DNA of 64,000 nt from Pseudomonas sp. ADAK18 (lineage in GTDB: Bacteria > Pseudomonadota > Gammaproteobacteria > Pseudomonadales > Pseudomonadaceae). Below, piece after piece: positions 50,337-61,240 of the stretch. A model generated the notes under the pieces. That model made no database searches, was not told the origin of the DNA, and worked only from the letters and a program-made list of their open reading frames with translations. The stretch lies in the NCBI RefSeq assembly GCF_012935695.1, contig NZ_CP052859.1, forward strand, positions 4,381,001-4,445,000, read 5' to 3'. The position numbers and the translations under genes were made by a program. Numbering within the stretch: the stretch's first letter is position 1; every line of letters starts with the position of its first letter.

Positions 50337-51863
50337 GTGAACACGCCTAAAACAACGCTTTCTCTGTGGGGACGGGCTTCTGTGGGAGCCGGGCTTGCCC
50401 GCGATTGCATCGACTCAGTGCTTCAGTCAGACCGAGTCGCCCGCATCGCAGGCAAGCCAGCTCCCACACAAAGCCGCTCGCATGCTGCCTCATACTGCGC
50501 ACTGGCCCTCGCCATCAGTCTGGCCGGTTGCGCCGGCCTGCCCGACCAGCGCCTGGCCAACGAAGCCCTCAAGCGCGGCGACACGGTGACGGCTGCGCAG
50601 AACTATCAACAACTGGCGGACCTGGGTTACAGCGAGGCCCAAGTGGGCCTGGCGGACATCCAGGTCGGCACCCGCGACCCTGAGCAAATCAAGCAAGCCG
50701 AAGCAACTTATCGCGCGGCCGCTGACACCTCGCCGCGCGCCCAGGCTCGCCTCGGTCGCCTGCTGGTGGCCAAGCCCGGTGCAACAGCAGCCGAGCACGT
50801 CGAGGCCGAAGGCCTGCTGAAAAAAGCCTTCGCCAATGGCGAGGGCAACACCCTGATCCCGCTGGCGATGCTGTACCTGCAATACCCGCACGATTTCCCG
50901 AACGTCAACGCCCAGCAGCAGATCAGTAAGTGGCGCACCGCCGGTTACCCGGAAGCCGGCCTGGCCCAAGTGCTGCTGTACCGCACCCAGGACACTTACG
51001 ACCAACACCTGGATGAAGTCGAAAGCATCTGCAAGGCCGCGCTGAACACCACCGACATCTGCTACGTCGAGCTGGCCACTGTGTACCAGAAACGCGGTCA
51101 ACCAGAGCAACAAGCCGAACTGCTCAAGCAACTGGAAGCGGGTTATAGCCGTGGCACCGTCACCGCCCAACGGGTGGACAGCGTGGCCCGCGTGCTGGGC
51201 GATGCGAGCCTGGGCAAACCTGACGAAAAAACCGCCCAGGCGTTGCTGGAAAAAATCGCCCCCGGCTACCCGGCGTCATGGGTCAGCCTGGCGCAATTGC
51301 TCTACGACTTCCCAGAACTGGGCGATGTCGACCAAATGATGAAGTACCTGGACAACGGTCGCGCCGCCGACCAGCCCCGCGCCGAGTTGCTGCTGGGCAA
51401 GCTCTACTACGAAGGCAAGTGGGTGCCGGCCGATGCCAAGGCTGCCGAAGCGCACTTCCAGAAAGCCCAGGGCCGCGAAGTGGCGGCCGATTACTACCTC
51501 GGCCAGATCTACCGCCGTGGCTATCTGGGCAAGGTCTATTCGCAAAAGGCCCTGGACCATTTGCTGACCGCTGCGCGCAATGGCCAGAACAGCGCCGACT
51601 TCGCCATCGCCCAGCTGTTTTCCCAAGGCAAGGGCACCAAGCCCAACCCACTGAACGCTTATGTCTTCAGCCAACTGGCCAAGGCCCAGGACACTCCAGA
51701 GGCCACCGAACTGGCCACGCAACTTGAAGAACAGCTGCCGCCTGACCAGCGCGCCGAAGGCCAACGCCTGGTGCAACAAGAGCTGGCCACCCGTGGCGCC
51801 TTGAGCCAAAGCACGCTGCAACTGCACGCCCTGCAAGAAGAAGACGGCGAGGAATCCCTATGA
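50337..51863 (+). CDS. algK: Alginate biosynthesis TPR-like lipoprotein AlgK, REPIN-extended N-terminus
   Basis: Outer-membrane lipoprotein with Sel1/TPR-like repeats that positions AlgE and binds AlgX. The lipobox is LAGC and the mature protein starts [18 protein letters not shown], clearly AlgK. Repeats such as [20 protein letters not shown] and [20 protein letters not shown] follow. The start is taken as the GTG at 50337, 8 nt from GGAGG; the ATG at 50331 is only 2 nt from it. Unusually, an entire REPIN (50381-50468, plus a partial copy from 50365) is translated in frame between the first about 10 residues and the hydrophobic signal core, putting the lipid Cys at about residue 65 rather than 25-30. 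Confidence 0.92.
   Translation: MNTPKTTLSLWGRASVGAGLARDCIDSVLQSDRVARIAGKPAPTQSRSHAASYCALALAISLAGCAGLPDQRLANEALKRGDTVTAAQNYQQLADLGYSEAQVGLADIQVGTRDPEQIKQAEATYRAAADTSPRAQARLGRLLVAKPGATAAEHVEAEGLLKKAFANGEGNTLIPLAMLYLQYPHDFPNVNAQQQISKWRTAGYPEAGLAQVLLYRTQDTYDQHLDEVESICKAALNTTDICYVELATVYQKRGQPEQQAELLKQLEAGYSRGTVTAQRVDSVARVLGDASLGKPDEKTAQALLEKIAPGYPASWVSLAQLLYDFPELGDVDQMMKYLDNGRAADQPRAELLLGKLYYEGKWVPADAKAAEAHFQKAQGREVAADYYLGQIYRRGYLGKVYSQKALDHLLTAARNGQNSADFAIAQLFSQGKGTKPNPLNAYVFSQLAKAQDTPEATELATQLEEQLPPDQRAEGQRLVQQELATRGALSQSTLQLHALQEEDGEESL
50365..50468. repeat. REPIN inside the algK coding sequence
   Basis: TGTGGGAGCCGGGCTTGCCC (50381) pairs with GGCAAGCCAGCTCCCACA (ending 50468). It is preceded by a degenerate tandem copy of the end (CTGTGGGGACGGGCTTC, 50364-50380). 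The frame is maintained through it, and no stop codon is created. Confidence 0.9.
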
Positions 51864-53341
51864 AACTCAATCCATTCGTCAAGGCCGGTATTGGCCTGAC
51901 CTTCGCGCTGTTGTGGTCATGCCCGACCCTGGCGGCCCTGACCGAAGAAAAGAACTTCGGCCTGGAAGTCAAAGTCACTGGCCAGTCCGAAGACGACCGC
52001 GACCTGGGTACCAAATCGGGCGGCGACGTCAACGGCATCGGCCTCGATCTGCGCCCGTGGATCTACGGTGAAAGCGGCAACTGGAGCGCCTACGCCATGG
52101 GCCAGGCGGTGGCCGCCAGCGACATCATCGAGACCGACACCCTGCAACAGGCCGACGGCACCGAGCAATCGAGCAATGACGACCGCAAGACCAAGAAAAA
52201 CTACCTGGCCCTGCGCGAGTTCTGGATCGGCTACAGCGGCTTCACGCCCTACCCTGGCGAGCAATTGAAGTTCGGTCGCCAACGCCTGCACAACGACGAC
52301 GGCCAATGGCGCGACACCAATATCGAGGCGCTGAACTGGACCTTCGACACCACCTTGCTCAAGGCCAATGTCGGCGCCGCCGAACGCTTCAGCGAATACC
52401 GCACCGACCTCAAGGAACTGTCGCCCAAGGACAAGGACCGTCAACACTTCTACGGTGACGTGTCCTACCAGTGGACGCCGGGCCAGTGGATCGGCCTGCG
52501 CGGTCATCACACCCATGACGACGGCAAGCTCGACTACCCGGAACCAGGCGTACCCGCCGATTCCCTGGACAAGCGCGAAAACGGCGACCTGACCTGGCTC
52601 GGCATCGAAGCCAACAGTGACGCTTACAACTGGCGCAACACCAACACCGTCAACTACTGGGCGAGCATCACTGGCATGAAGGGCGACCGCGACACCGTCA
52701 ACGCCCTGAACGCTGACGGCACCCGCCCGGCCAACGCCAAGCGCAGCGACGACGTCGACGGTTGGGCCACCGACCTCGGTGTACGCCTGCGCCTCGACCC
52801 GCAGTGGCAAGTGGGTGCAGCTTATGCCCGCGCCAGCGCCGACTACGAGCAGAACGGTCTGCAAAGCAACCGCTCGAACTGGACCGGCACCCAATCGCGG
52901 GTTCACCGTTTCGGCGAGGCGTTTCGCGGCGAGATGAACAACATGCAATCCATCAGCCTGTTCGGTTCCTGGCAGTTGCGCGAGGACTACGACGCAAGCC
53001 TTGTGTACCACAAGTTCTGGCGCGTCGACGGCAACAAGCCGGTGGGCAGCAACGGCATTGATGCCGTGCAGAACAATACCGACGACGTCACCGGCGCCGT
53101 GCTTTCCAGTACCTCCCTGCCCTTGGCAGACGGTAAGAAAGACCTCGGCCAGGAGATGGACCTGGTGGTCACCAAGTACTTCAAGAAAGGCCTGTTGCCG
53201 GCCGCGCTCAGCCAGTCCATCGACGAACCGTCGGCCCTGGTGCGCTTCCGTGGTGGCGTGTTCAAACCGGGCGATGCCTATGGCAAACAAGTCGACTCGT
53301 ACATGCACCGCGCCTTTGTCGACGTGGTCTGGCGATTCTGA
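51860..53341 (+). CDS. algE: Alginate outer-membrane export porin AlgE
   Basis: The 493-residue outer-membrane beta-barrel is electropositive inside and exports the polyanion. A signal peptide ends near TLAAL. The mature part is rich in alternating aromatic/polar strands ([40 protein letters not shown]) and ends FVDVVWRF with C-terminal Phe for BAM insertion. The ATG overlaps the algK stop (ATGA) and its stop touches the algG leader, so translation is coupled. Confidence 0.95.
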   Translation: MKLNPFVKAGIGLTFALLWSCPTLAALTEEKNFGLEVKVTGQSEDDRDLGTKSGGDVNGIGLDLRPWIYGESGNWSAYAMGQAVAASDIIETDTLQQADGTEQSSNDDRKTKKNYLALREFWIGYSGFTPYPGEQLKFGRQRLHNDDGQWRDTNIEALNWTFDTTLLKANVGAAERFSEYRTDLKELSPKDKDRQHFYGDVSYQWTPGQWIGLRGHHTHDDGKLDYPEPGVPADSLDKRENGDLTWLGIEANSDAYNWRNTNTVNYWASITGMKGDRDTVNALNADGTRPANAKRSDDVDGWATDLGVRLRLDPQWQVGAAYARASADYEQNGLQSNRSNWTGTQSRVHRFGEAFRGEMNNMQSISLFGSWQLREDYDASLVYHKFWRVDGNKPVGSNGIDAVQNNTDDVTGAVLSSTSLPLADGKKDLGQEMDLVVTKYFKKGLLPAALSQSIDEPSALVRFRGGVFKPGDAYGKQVDSYMHRAFVDVVWRF

Positions 53342-53355
53342 TGGGAGCCTGCGCA

Positions 53356-54933
53356 ATGAATCCTCAAGCCCTCAAAGGCTCGGTCAGCCTGCTGGTCGCA
53401 GCCATGCTGCTGGCCAGCACTGCGGCCATGGCCGATGGCGCGGCGGCGGTCAAGGCGCCCACCATCGCCAAGGAACTGCAACAGGCCAAGACCTACACCA
53501 TCAGCAGCCCGTCCACCGCGTCGCTGGAACTGGCCAAGCCTGCACTGCCAGACGTCTCGGGCTACACCGCCGAGGCCGTGGCGAAGAAGATTGTCCGTAC
53601 CAAGGCGGGCAAGATCAGCATCCGTCGGATGATGCAGGAAGACGCCCTCAAGGACTTTATCGGCGGCGACAACAAGATGGCCGAATGGGTGGTGCGCCAG
53701 CACGGTATTCCCCAGGCGATCTTTGTCGATGACGGTTACATGAACCTCAAGGACCTGCTGAAAAAAGTGCCCAAGCAGTACCTGAGTGAAACCTCGCCCG
53801 GTGTGTTCCTGGCCAAGTTGCCGATCGTGGTTGGGCGTAAGGGCATCCTGGAAATCGACAAGCAGACTCAAGAGTTGCGCCTGTCCCAGGAAGCCGGTTC
53901 GTTCCTGATCAACGACGGCCAGTTGTTTGTACGCGATACCAAAATCACCGGCTGGCGCGAGAAGACCAACGGCCCGGCGACCTTCCAGTCGCCCAAGGAA
54001 TTCCGCCCGTTTCTGCTGGCCTGGGGCGGCACCGAGACCTATATCGTCAACAGCCAGATGGCCAGCTTCGGCTACGCCAACAGTAAGTCCTACGGGGTGA
54101 GTATTTCCCAGTACACGCCGAACATGGCCAAGGTCCTCAAGCGCCCTGAACCGACCGGCTGGATCATCGGTTCCGAGTTCTCCGACATGTGGTACGGCTT
54201 CTACTGCTACGAGACCACAGGCTTTGTGATCAAGGGCAACACCTACAAAGACAACATCGTCTACGGCATCGACCCCCACGACCGTTCCCATGGGTTGATC
54301 ATCACCGACAACACTGTCTACGGGACGAAGAAGAAGCACGGCATCATCATTTCCCGGGAAGTGAACGACAGCTTCATCTTCAACAACCGCAGCTACGACA
54401 ACAAGCTTTCGGGCCTGGTGATTGACCGTAACAGCGTCAACAACCTGATCGCCGATAACGAGATCTACCGCAACCACACCGACGGCATCACCCTCTATGA
54501 GAGCGGCGACAACTTGCTGTGGGGCAACAAAGTAATCAGCAACCGTCGCCACGGCATCCGCGTGCGTAACAGTGTGAACATTCGCCTGTACGAGAACGTC
54601 GCCATGGCCAACGGATTGACCGGGGTCTACGGCCACATCAAAGACCTGACCGACACCGACCGTGACATCGCCCTCGACCCGTTCGACGCCCAGGTGTCGC
54701 TGATCGTGGTCGGCGGTGAATTGGCGGCCAACGGCAGCGGACCGCTGTCCATCGACTCGCCGTTGAGCATTGAGCTGTATCGCGTATCGATGCTCGCTCC
54801 GACCAAAACCAGCGGTATCAGCTTCTCGGGGATTCTCGGCGATCGCCAGGATGAAATTCTCGATTTGCTGGTGCGCCAGCAGAAAGCCGTGCTGATCGAC
54901 CCTGTCGAACGCCAGACCCAAATGCAGGACTGA
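53356..54933 (+). CDS. algG: Mannuronan C5-epimerase AlgG
   Basis: The 525-residue periplasmic parallel beta-helix enzyme converts mannuronate to guluronate in the nascent chain. It has a signal peptide ending TAAMA and the catalytic motif DPHD at residues 306-309 (YGIDPHDRSHGLIIT), followed by successive helix coils (TVYGTKKKHGIIISR; NLIADNEIYRNHTDGIT). An in-frame ATG at 53341 overlaps the algE stop, but GGGAG lies 8 nt before the ATG at 53356, which is preferred. Confidence 0.94.
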   Translation: MNPQALKGSVSLLVAAMLLASTAAMADGAAAVKAPTIAKELQQAKTYTISSPSTASLELAKPALPDVSGYTAEAVAKKIVRTKAGKISIRRMMQEDALKDFIGGDNKMAEWVVRQHGIPQAIFVDDGYMNLKDLLKKVPKQYLSETSPGVFLAKLPIVVGRKGILEIDKQTQELRLSQEAGSFLINDGQLFVRDTKITGWREKTNGPATFQSPKEFRPFLLAWGGTETYIVNSQMASFGYANSKSYGVSISQYTPNMAKVLKRPEPTGWIIGSEFSDMWYGFYCYETTGFVIKGNTYKDNIVYGIDPHDRSHGLIITDNTVYGTKKKHGIIISREVNDSFIFNNRSYDNKLSGLVIDRNSVNNLIADNEIYRNHTDGITLYESGDNLLWGNKVISNRRHGIRVRNSVNIRLYENVAMANGLTGVYGHIKDLTDTDRDIALDPFDAQVSLIVVGGELAANGSGPLSIDSPLSIELYRVSMLAPTKTSGISFSGILGDRQDEILDLLVRQQKAVLIDPVERQTQMQD

Positions 54934-54944
54934 GGATGACCTTT

Positions 54945-56393
54945 ATGCACCCACACATGATCAAACTGCTCAGCCTCTCGGGTTTGACCCTCGGCATTCT
55001 GGCCGCCAGCAGCGGCGTGCGCGCCGATGAAGCGCAGGCTCCGAAGTTCACTGCCGACCCGTGCTGCAACCTGTGCCCCGAGGCGCATGACGCGAAGAAC
55101 TACACCACGCGCTACCAGCAGAACTTCACCACCCTGGTGCAAGCCCAGGGCGACTGGCTGTTCCGCACCCAGGAAGACCTGCGCACCGAATTCGACACCT
55201 CCCCCGCCGGCTACAAGCGCATGCAACAGTTGCACGATGCATTCAAGAGCAAGGGCGTAGAACTGGTGGTGGTCTACCAGCCGACCCGTGGCCTGGTGAA
55301 CCGCAACAAGCTCAACCCCGAGGAGAAAGCCAAGTTCGATTTCGACAAGGCGCTGGGCAACTACAAGACCATGCTCGGCCGCTTCGCCAAGATGGGCTAT
55401 GTGGTGCCGGACCTGTCCCCGTTGACCAACGAGCAATTGCCGGACGAACTGCCGGCCCATGATTTCTACTTCCGTGGCGACCAGCACTGGACGCCGTATG
55501 GCGCCCAACGCACGGCTAAAATCGTCGCCGCCAAGGTCAAGCAAATGCCGGAATTTGCCGACATTCCCAAGCGCGAATTCGAGACCAAACGGTCCGGCCG
55601 CATGGGCAAGACCGGCACCCTGCACAACATGGCCGGGCAACTGTGCGGCACCAGCTACGCGATCCAGTACATGGACCAGTTCACCACCGAGCCCAAGGGT
55701 GAGGCGGCCGACGGCGACCTGTTTGGTGATTCCGGCAACCCGCAAATCACCCTGGTGGGCACCAGCCACAGCGGCAAGAACTACAACTTTGCCGGATTCC
55801 TCGAACAGGAAATCGGTGCCGACATCCTCAACGTCGCGTTCCCCGGCGGTGGTCTGGAAGGTTCAATGCTGCAGTACCTGGGCAGCGATGAATTCCAGAA
55901 GACCCCACCGAAGATCCTGATCTGGGAGTTCTCACCGCTGTATCGCCTGGACCAGGAAACCATCTACCGCCAAATGATGTCGTTACTGGACAACGGCTGT
56001 GAAGGCAAGCCTGCACAGATGAGCGCCAGCACTACGTTGAAACCCGGCAAGAATGAGCTGATGGTCAACAGCAAGAACATGGACCTGCGCAACAGCAGCC
56101 ATCAGGTCGACATCCGCTTTGCCGATCCGTCGGTGAAAACCTTGCAAGCCACCCTCTGGTACATGAACGGTCGCCACGAGGACATCAAGATCGACAAACC
56201 CTCAACATCCGATACAGACGGGCGTTTCGCCTTTGAACTGCGTACCGATGAAGACTGGGCCTCGCAGAACCTGCTGGCCGTGGAAGTGCAGGGCCCCGAG
56301 GCGGGTACTGCCGCGCAAAAAGTCGAAGCGAAAATTTGCACACGCAACGTATTCCCACGCGGCGGTCAACAGACCGCTCAGCTTGGGCAATGA
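54945..56393 (+). CDS. algX: Alginate O-acetyltransferase AlgX
   Basis: The 482-residue periplasmic protein has an SGNH-like acetyltransferase domain and a C-terminal carbohydrate-binding module. The catalytic triad is visible as Asp179 and His181 in [11 protein letters not shown] and Ser274 in [11 protein letters not shown]. It acetylates the polymer directly and belongs to the AlgK/AlgX/AlgG scaffold. In-frame ATGs occur at 54936, 54945 and 54957; TGAGGA at 54931 fits best with 54945. Confidence 0.94.
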   Translation: MHPHMIKLLSLSGLTLGILAASSGVRADEAQAPKFTADPCCNLCPEAHDAKNYTTRYQQNFTTLVQAQGDWLFRTQEDLRTEFDTSPAGYKRMQQLHDAFKSKGVELVVVYQPTRGLVNRNKLNPEEKAKFDFDKALGNYKTMLGRFAKMGYVVPDLSPLTNEQLPDELPAHDFYFRGDQHWTPYGAQRTAKIVAAKVKQMPEFADIPKREFETKRSGRMGKTGTLHNMAGQLCGTSYAIQYMDQFTTEPKGEAADGDLFGDSGNPQITLVGTSHSGKNYNFAGFLEQEIGADILNVAFPGGGLEGSMLQYLGSDEFQKTPPKILIWEFSPLYRLDQETIYRQMMSLLDNGCEGKPAQMSASTTLKPGKNELMVNSKNMDLRNSSHQVDIRFADPSVKTLQATLWYMNGRHEDIKIDKPSTSDTDGRFAFELRTDEDWASQNLLAVEVQGPEAGTAAQKVEAKICTRNVFPRGGQQTAQLGQ

Positions 56394-56401
56394 GGTTACT
56401 T

Positions 56402-57511
56402 ATGCAGAAGTTATTGATACCTACGTTACTCGGCCTAGCGATTTTCGCCGGTTCGGTCAACGCCGCCGCCCCACTGCGCCCGCCCCAGGGTTATTTCGCG
56501 CCGGTGGAAAAATTCAAGAGCGGTGACGCCAAGGACGGCTGCGATTCGATGCCGACGCCTTACACCGGCCCATTGCAATTTCGCAGCAAATACGAAGGTT
56601 CTGACAAGGCTCGTTCGACGCTGAATGTGCAGTCGGAAAAAGCCTTTCGCGACACCACTGCCGACATCACCACCCTGGAAAAAGACACCAGCAAACGGGT
56701 GATGCAGTTCATGCGCGACGGTCGTCCGGAACAGTTGGAATGCACCCTGAACTGGCTCACTGGCTGGGCCAAGGCTGACGCGTTGATGTCCAAGGACTTC
56801 AATCACACCGGCAAATCCATGCGCAAATGGGCGCTGGGCAGCATGGCTTCGGCCTATATCCGTTTGAAGTTCTCCGACTCCCACCCGTTGGCTAACCATC
56901 AGCAGGAGTCGCAGGTGATCGAAGCCTGGTTCAACCAGTTAGCTGATCAAGTCGTCAGCGACTGGGACAACCTGCCGCTGGAAAAAACCAACAACCACTC
57001 TTACTGGGCCGCCTGGTCGGTGATGGCAACCTCCATCGCCACCAACCGCCGCGACCTGTTTGATTGGGCCGTGAAGGAATATAAGGTCGGCGCCAACCAG
57101 GTCGACGACCAGGGCTTTTTGCCCAACGAATTGAAGCGTCAGCAACGGGCCTTGTCGTACCACAACTACGCCCTGCCGCCGTTGGCGATGATCGCCAGTT
57201 TTGCCTTGGTCAACGGTGTGGACCTGCGCCAGGAAAATAACGGTGCGCTCAAGCGCCTGGGCGACAAGGTGCTGGCCGGGGTTAAAGACCCGAACATCTT
57301 CGAGCAGAAGAACGGCAAAGAGCAGGACATGAAAGACCTGAAGGAAGACATGAAATTCGCCTGGCTCGAACCCTTCTGCACCCTCTACACCTGCGCGCCG
57401 GATGTGATTGAACGCAAGCATCAGATGCAGCCGTTCAAGACGTTCCGGCTTGGGGGTGACCTGACCAAGGTCTATGACCCGGCACATGAGAAAGGTAACA
57501 AAGGCAGCTGA
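56402..57511 (+). CDS. algL: Alginate lyase AlgL
   Basis: The 369-residue periplasmic PL5 lyase clears misdirected polymer. A signal peptide ends GSVNA. The family has N-H catalytic residues, here Asn198-His199 in [14 protein letters not shown], a conserved Trp-rich [12 protein letters not shown] and the Tyr segment [13 protein letters not shown]. It starts 8 bp after algX. It is followed by a REPIN-containing 228-bp gap before algI. Confidence 0.95.
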   Translation: MQKLLIPTLLGLAIFAGSVNAAAPLRPPQGYFAPVEKFKSGDAKDGCDSMPTPYTGPLQFRSKYEGSDKARSTLNVQSEKAFRDTTADITTLEKDTSKRVMQFMRDGRPEQLECTLNWLTGWAKADALMSKDFNHTGKSMRKWALGSMASAYIRLKFSDSHPLANHQQESQVIEAWFNQLADQVVSDWDNLPLEKTNNHSYWAAWSVMATSIATNRRDLFDWAVKEYKVGANQVDDQGFLPNELKRQQRALSYHNYALPPLAMIASFALVNGVDLRQENNGALKRLGDKVLAGVKDPNIFEQKNGKEQDMKDLKEDMKFAWLEPFCTLYTCAPDVIERKHQMQPFKTFRLGGDLTKVYDPAHEKGNKGS

Positions 57512-57541
57512 TACAAAACTTGCGGTTGGACTCGGTCCAAA

Positions 57542-57632
57542 TGTGGGAGCTGGCTTGCCTGCGATAACGATACGACATTCAGCATTGATGTCGACTGATA
57601 CACCGCCATCGCAGGCAAGCCAGCTCCCACAC
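57542..57632. repeat. REPIN in the algL-algI gap
   Basis: TGTGGGAGCTGGCTTGCCTG ... with exact complement, about 25-nt arms, loop of about 42 nt. It sits inside the alginate operon 30 bp after algL. Confidence 0.9.
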
Positions 57633-57663
57633 TGATTCGGTTCTAACCGTGAAATGTAATACC

Positions 57664-57688
57664 GCCCCCCGCGTATTTCCGTGGGGGG
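57664..57688 (+). other. G/C-run hairpin upstream of algI
   Basis: CCCCCC ... GGGGGG stem with loop GCGTATTTCCGT, followed by another G7 run at 57692-57698, about 50 bp before the algI start. It could attenuate or pause transcription; its role is unknown. Confidence 0.5.
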
Positions 57689-57739
57689 TTAGGGGGGGCC
57701 GTTGGCCCTTGACTGTTGGTTAAACATGGAGAGATCGGG

Positions 57740-59272
57740 ATGGTTTTCTCGTCCAATGTGTTCCTGTTTCTGTTCTTGCCGATCTTCCTCGGCTTGTATT
57801 ACTTGAGCGGGCAACGCTATCGCAATCTGCTGCTGCTGATTGCCAGCTACGTGTTCTACGCCTGGTGGCGGGTGGACTTCCTGGCGCTGTTCGCCGCCGT
57901 CACCCTGTGGAATTACTGGATCGGCCTCAAGGTCGGTGCGGCAGGTGTGCGCACCCAGCCGGCCCAGCGCTGGCTGTTGTTGGGCGTGGCCGTCGACCTG
58001 TGCATCCTCGGCTACTTCAAGTACGCCAACTTCGGGGTCGACAGCATCAACGTGATGATGAAGTCAGCAGGTCTTGAGCCGTTCATCCTCACCCACGTGC
58101 TGTTGCCGATCGGGATCTCGTTCTACATCTTCGAGTCCATCAGCTACATCATCGACGTCTACCGCGGCGACACTCCGGCCACCCGCAATCTCATCGACTT
58201 TGCAGCGTTCGTGGCGATCTTCCCGCACCTGATTGCCGGCCCGGTGCTGCGCTTTCGTGACCTGGCAGACCAGTTCAATAACCGCACCCACACCCTCGAC
58301 AAATTCTCCGAGGGTTGCACGCGGTTCATGCAGGGTTTCATCAAGAAGGTGTTCATTGCCGACACCCTGGCGGTGGTCGCCGACCATTGCTTCGCCCTGC
58401 AAAACCCCACCACCGGCGATGCCTGGCTGGGTGCGCTGGCCTACACCGCACAGCTGTACTTCGACTTCTCCGGCTACAGCGACATGGCCATTGGTCTGGG
58501 CCTGATGATGGGTTTCCGTTTCATGGAAAACTTCAAACAGCCCTACATCAGCCAGTCGATCACCGAGTTCTGGCGGCGCTGGCACATCAGCCTGTCCACC
58601 TGGTTGCGGGACTACCTGTACATCACGCTGGGCGGTAACCGCAAAGGCACGCTCACCACTTACCGCAACCTGTTTCTGACCATGCTGTTGGGCGGTCTGT
58701 GGCATGGCGCGAATATCACCTACATCGTCTGGGGGGCCTGGCACGGCATGTGGTTGGCGATTGAAAAAGCCATCGGCCTCAACACCTCGCCACGCAGCTT
58801 CAACCCGATTCGCTGGGCCCTGACGTTCCTGTTGGTGGTGATGGGCTGGGTGATCTTCCGCGCCGAAAACCTGCACGTCGCCGGCCGTATGTACGGCGCG
58901 ATGTTCAGCTTTGGCGAGTGGTCGCTGTCGGAACTCAACCGCGCCAACCTCACCGGCCTGCAAGTGGCAACCCTGGTGGTGGCGTACGCAACGTTGGCGT
59001 TCTTTGGCCTGCGGGACTTCTACAGCAACCGCCCGGCGGACAAAGCCAAGCCGGCAGACCCGAGCCTGATCAAGGCCGTACCGGGCGATAACCCCGGCAG
59101 CATCCACGAACCCGGCTTCACCGTTGGTACTGACGCCACCGTGCAACCGGCCTACTGGACAGCTGACTGGCCACGCTACGCCATGCGCGCCGTGGTGCTG
59201 CTGCTGTTCGTAGCGTCGATTCTCAAACTTTCGGCGCAGAGCTTCTCGCCGTTCCTTTACTTCCAGTTCTGA
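57740..59272 (+). CDS. algI: Alginate O-acetylation protein AlgI (MBOAT)
   Basis: The 510-residue membrane-bound O-acyltransferase is thought to move acetyl groups across the inner membrane for AlgJ/AlgX. Multiple helices are present. The essential His322 of the MBOAT motif is in GLWHGANITYIVWGAWHG, and WRRWHISLSTWLRDYLYI is present. GGAGAGATCGGG precedes the ATG at 57740; an upstream in-frame TTG is rejected. Confidence 0.95.
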   Translation: MVFSSNVFLFLFLPIFLGLYYLSGQRYRNLLLLIASYVFYAWWRVDFLALFAAVTLWNYWIGLKVGAAGVRTQPAQRWLLLGVAVDLCILGYFKYANFGVDSINVMMKSAGLEPFILTHVLLPIGISFYIFESISYIIDVYRGDTPATRNLIDFAAFVAIFPHLIAGPVLRFRDLADQFNNRTHTLDKFSEGCTRFMQGFIKKVFIADTLAVVADHCFALQNPTTGDAWLGALAYTAQLYFDFSGYSDMAIGLGLMMGFRFMENFKQPYISQSITEFWRRWHISLSTWLRDYLYITLGGNRKGTLTTYRNLFLTMLLGGLWHGANITYIVWGAWHGMWLAIEKAIGLNTSPRSFNPIRWALTFLLVVMGWVIFRAENLHVAGRMYGAMFSFGEWSLSELNRANLTGLQVATLVVAYATLAFFGLRDFYSNRPADKAKPADPSLIKAVPGDNPGSIHEPGFTVGTDATVQPAYWTADWPRYAMRAVVLLLFVASILKLSAQSFSPFLYFQF

Positions 59273-59283
59273 GGGAGCCGACC

Positions 59284-60468
59284 ATGACCCGTTCATTACG
59301 CGTCCTCTATATCGCTTTGTTCCTGGCCGTGCTGCTCGCGCTGGGCGCCTGGTCGATGCGCAGTTTCTTCGGTTTCAGCACCAACGCCGATGCCACGGTG
59401 CTCAATGGTCGCTGGACCAAGGCCATCGAGACCCACTACGACGATCAGTTCCCGATCAAACGCCTGGGTACCAACCTCTGGGCGGCGCTGGACTACAAGC
59501 TGTTCAATGAAGGTCGCCCCGGTGTGGTGCTGGGCCGCGATCACTGGTTGTACAGCGACGAGGAGTTCAACCCCGCCGCCAACGAAGACCAGAACCTGCA
59601 AGGCAACTATGCCCTGGTGGAAGGTGTGCGCCAGAAGCTCCAGGCCCAGGGTATTCAGTTAGTCATGGCAATTGTGCCGGCCAAGGTGCGCCTGTACCCG
59701 GAACACCTGGGTGACGTGCAACCGGCGAGCGTCCATGCCGGTCTCTACCAGGACTTTCATGCGCGTATGGCCGCTGACAAGATCCTCGCCCCTGACCTGA
59801 TAGGCCCGCTGCAACAGGCCAAACTTCACGGCCAGCAAGTGTTCCTGCGCACCGATACCCACTGGACCCCGGACGGTGCCGAAGTGGCCGCCAAGCAGTT
59901 GGCCAAGTTCATTGCTGACAAGACCCCGCTCAGTGGGGAACCCCAGCGCTTTGTCACCGAAGCCGAGACAACCTCGCCGCACAGCGGTGATTTGCGTCTG
60001 TTCCTGCCCCTGGACCCGTTGTTCGAAGACCTGATGCCGCCCAAGGAGCCTCTGCAAAAACGCGTGACCCATGCTGTGGAAAACAAGGGCGACGACGCCT
60101 TGTTCGCCGACAGTGAGGTACCTGTCGCGTTGGTCGGTACCAGCTACAGCGCCAACCCCAACTGGAACTTCGTCGGAGCCCTCAAGCAAGCCCTGGGCAG
60201 CGACGTCATCAGCTATGCCGAAGACGGCCACGGTCCGATCCTGCCGATGCTCAGCTACCTGAAAAGCGACGACTTCAAGAACAGCCCACCCCAGGTGCTG
60301 ATCTGGGAGTTCCCTGAACGTTATCTGCCCATAAACAACGAAATCGGCGATGCCGACCCGCAGTGGGTCGCGCAACTTAAACAAGCCGGTACGCGCCAAC
60401 AAAACATGGCACTCAACACTCAAGTAAATGCCCAGAAATCCGAGACGCCCAACCGGGCGCAAAACTGA
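59284..60468 (+). CDS. algJ: Alginate O-acetyltransferase AlgJ
   Basis: The 394-residue SGNH-type protein is anchored by an N-terminal signal/helix (YIALFLAVLLALGAWSM) and faces the periplasm. The catalytic set is visible as Asp191 and His193 in RTDTHWTPDGAEVAAKQL and Ser287 in LVGTSYSANPNWNF. It is homologous to the AlgX catalytic domain but acts earlier in acetyl relay. It begins 11 bp after algI. Confidence 0.94.
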   Translation: MTRSLRVLYIALFLAVLLALGAWSMRSFFGFSTNADATVLNGRWTKAIETHYDDQFPIKRLGTNLWAALDYKLFNEGRPGVVLGRDHWLYSDEEFNPAANEDQNLQGNYALVEGVRQKLQAQGIQLVMAIVPAKVRLYPEHLGDVQPASVHAGLYQDFHARMAADKILAPDLIGPLQQAKLHGQQVFLRTDTHWTPDGAEVAAKQLAKFIADKTPLSGEPQRFVTEAETTSPHSGDLRLFLPLDPLFEDLMPPKEPLQKRVTHAVENKGDDALFADSEVPVALVGTSYSANPNWNFVGALKQALGSDVISYAEDGHGPILPMLSYLKSDDFKNSPPQVLIWEFPERYLPINNEIGDADPQWVAQLKQAGTRQQNMALNTQVNAQKSETPNRAQN

Positions 60469-60484
60469 CAGAGAGGTAACTCAC

Positions 60485-61141
60485 ATGACTTTCACTACTA
60501 ATGCGCGCCATCTCGCCAAGACCTTTGCACTGGTTGCCGGCATGAGCGTTGTATCAATGTCCGCCTTCGCCGGTGGCGACGCCGCCCTCTACGGCCCCGT
60601 CGCTCCGAAAGGCTCCAGCTTTGTGCGGGTCTACAACGCCAGCAATCAGGAAGTCAGCGCCACCGTTGGCAGCACCAACTTAAGCGACGTTGCACCGCTG
60701 GCCAGCAGTGACTTCAGCTTCATGCCGGGCGGCGACTACAGCGCCAAGGTCGGCAGCCAGACGTTGCCGGTCAAATTGGCCGCCGATCATTACTACACCC
60801 TGGTCAACAGTGGCAGCGGCCAACCGCAACTGATCGAAGAACCGCCGTTCAAGAACAAGCAGAAATCCCTGGTGCGGGTGCAGAACCTCAGCGACAAAGC
60901 CCTGACCCTGAAAACCGCTGACGGCAAGACCAAAGTCGTCGACACCGTGGCCGCGAAAAGCCGTGGCGAACGCGAGATCAACCCGGTGAAGGTCTCCCTG
61001 GCGCTGTATGACGGCGACAAGAAAGTCGGTGACGTGAAGCCTGTGGCGCTGGAACGTGGTGAAGCCGCGGTGCTGTACGTCACCGGCTCCGGTTCGAGCC
61101 TGTCGCCAGTCTGGGTAAAACGCCCGGTATCGACTCGCTGA
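60485..61141 (+). CDS. algF: Alginate O-acetylation accessory protein AlgF
   Basis: The 218-residue periplasmic protein has a signal peptide ending SMSAFA and two similar beta-sandwich halves (SSFVRVYNASNQEVSATVGS; KSLVRVQNLSDKALTLKTAD). It is needed for acetylation, where it interacts with AlgJ and AlgX. The ATG at 60485 is used; GAGAGGTAA precedes it. A REPIN separates it from algA. Confidence 0.94.
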   Translation: MTFTTNARHLAKTFALVAGMSVVSMSAFAGGDAALYGPVAPKGSSFVRVYNASNQEVSATVGSTNLSDVAPLASSDFSFMPGGDYSAKVGSQTLPVKLAADHYYTLVNSGSGQPQLIEEPPFKNKQKSLVRVQNLSDKALTLKTADGKTKVVDTVAAKSRGEREINPVKVSLALYDGDKKVGDVKPVALERGEAAVLYVTGSGSSLSPVWVKRPVSTR

Positions 61142-61151
61142 TGAATTCTCT

Positions 61152-61240
61152 TGTGGGAACCGGGCTTGCCCGCGATGCAGACGCCTCGGTGTTTCAGATA
61201 TACCGAGGTGATGCTATCGCGGGCAAACCCAGCTCCCACA
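61152..61240. repeat. REPIN in the algF-algA gap
   Basis: TGTGGGAACCGGGCTTGCCC ... GGGCAAACCCAGCTCCCACA, arms with two mismatches, inner CCTCGGT / ACCGAGG stem. It is the third REPIN in the alginate operon. Confidence 0.9.

Noticed and set aside
51917..54921. Two long antisense frames over algE and algG
   Set aside because: Same GC-bias artefact; algE and algG are unambiguous on the plus strand.
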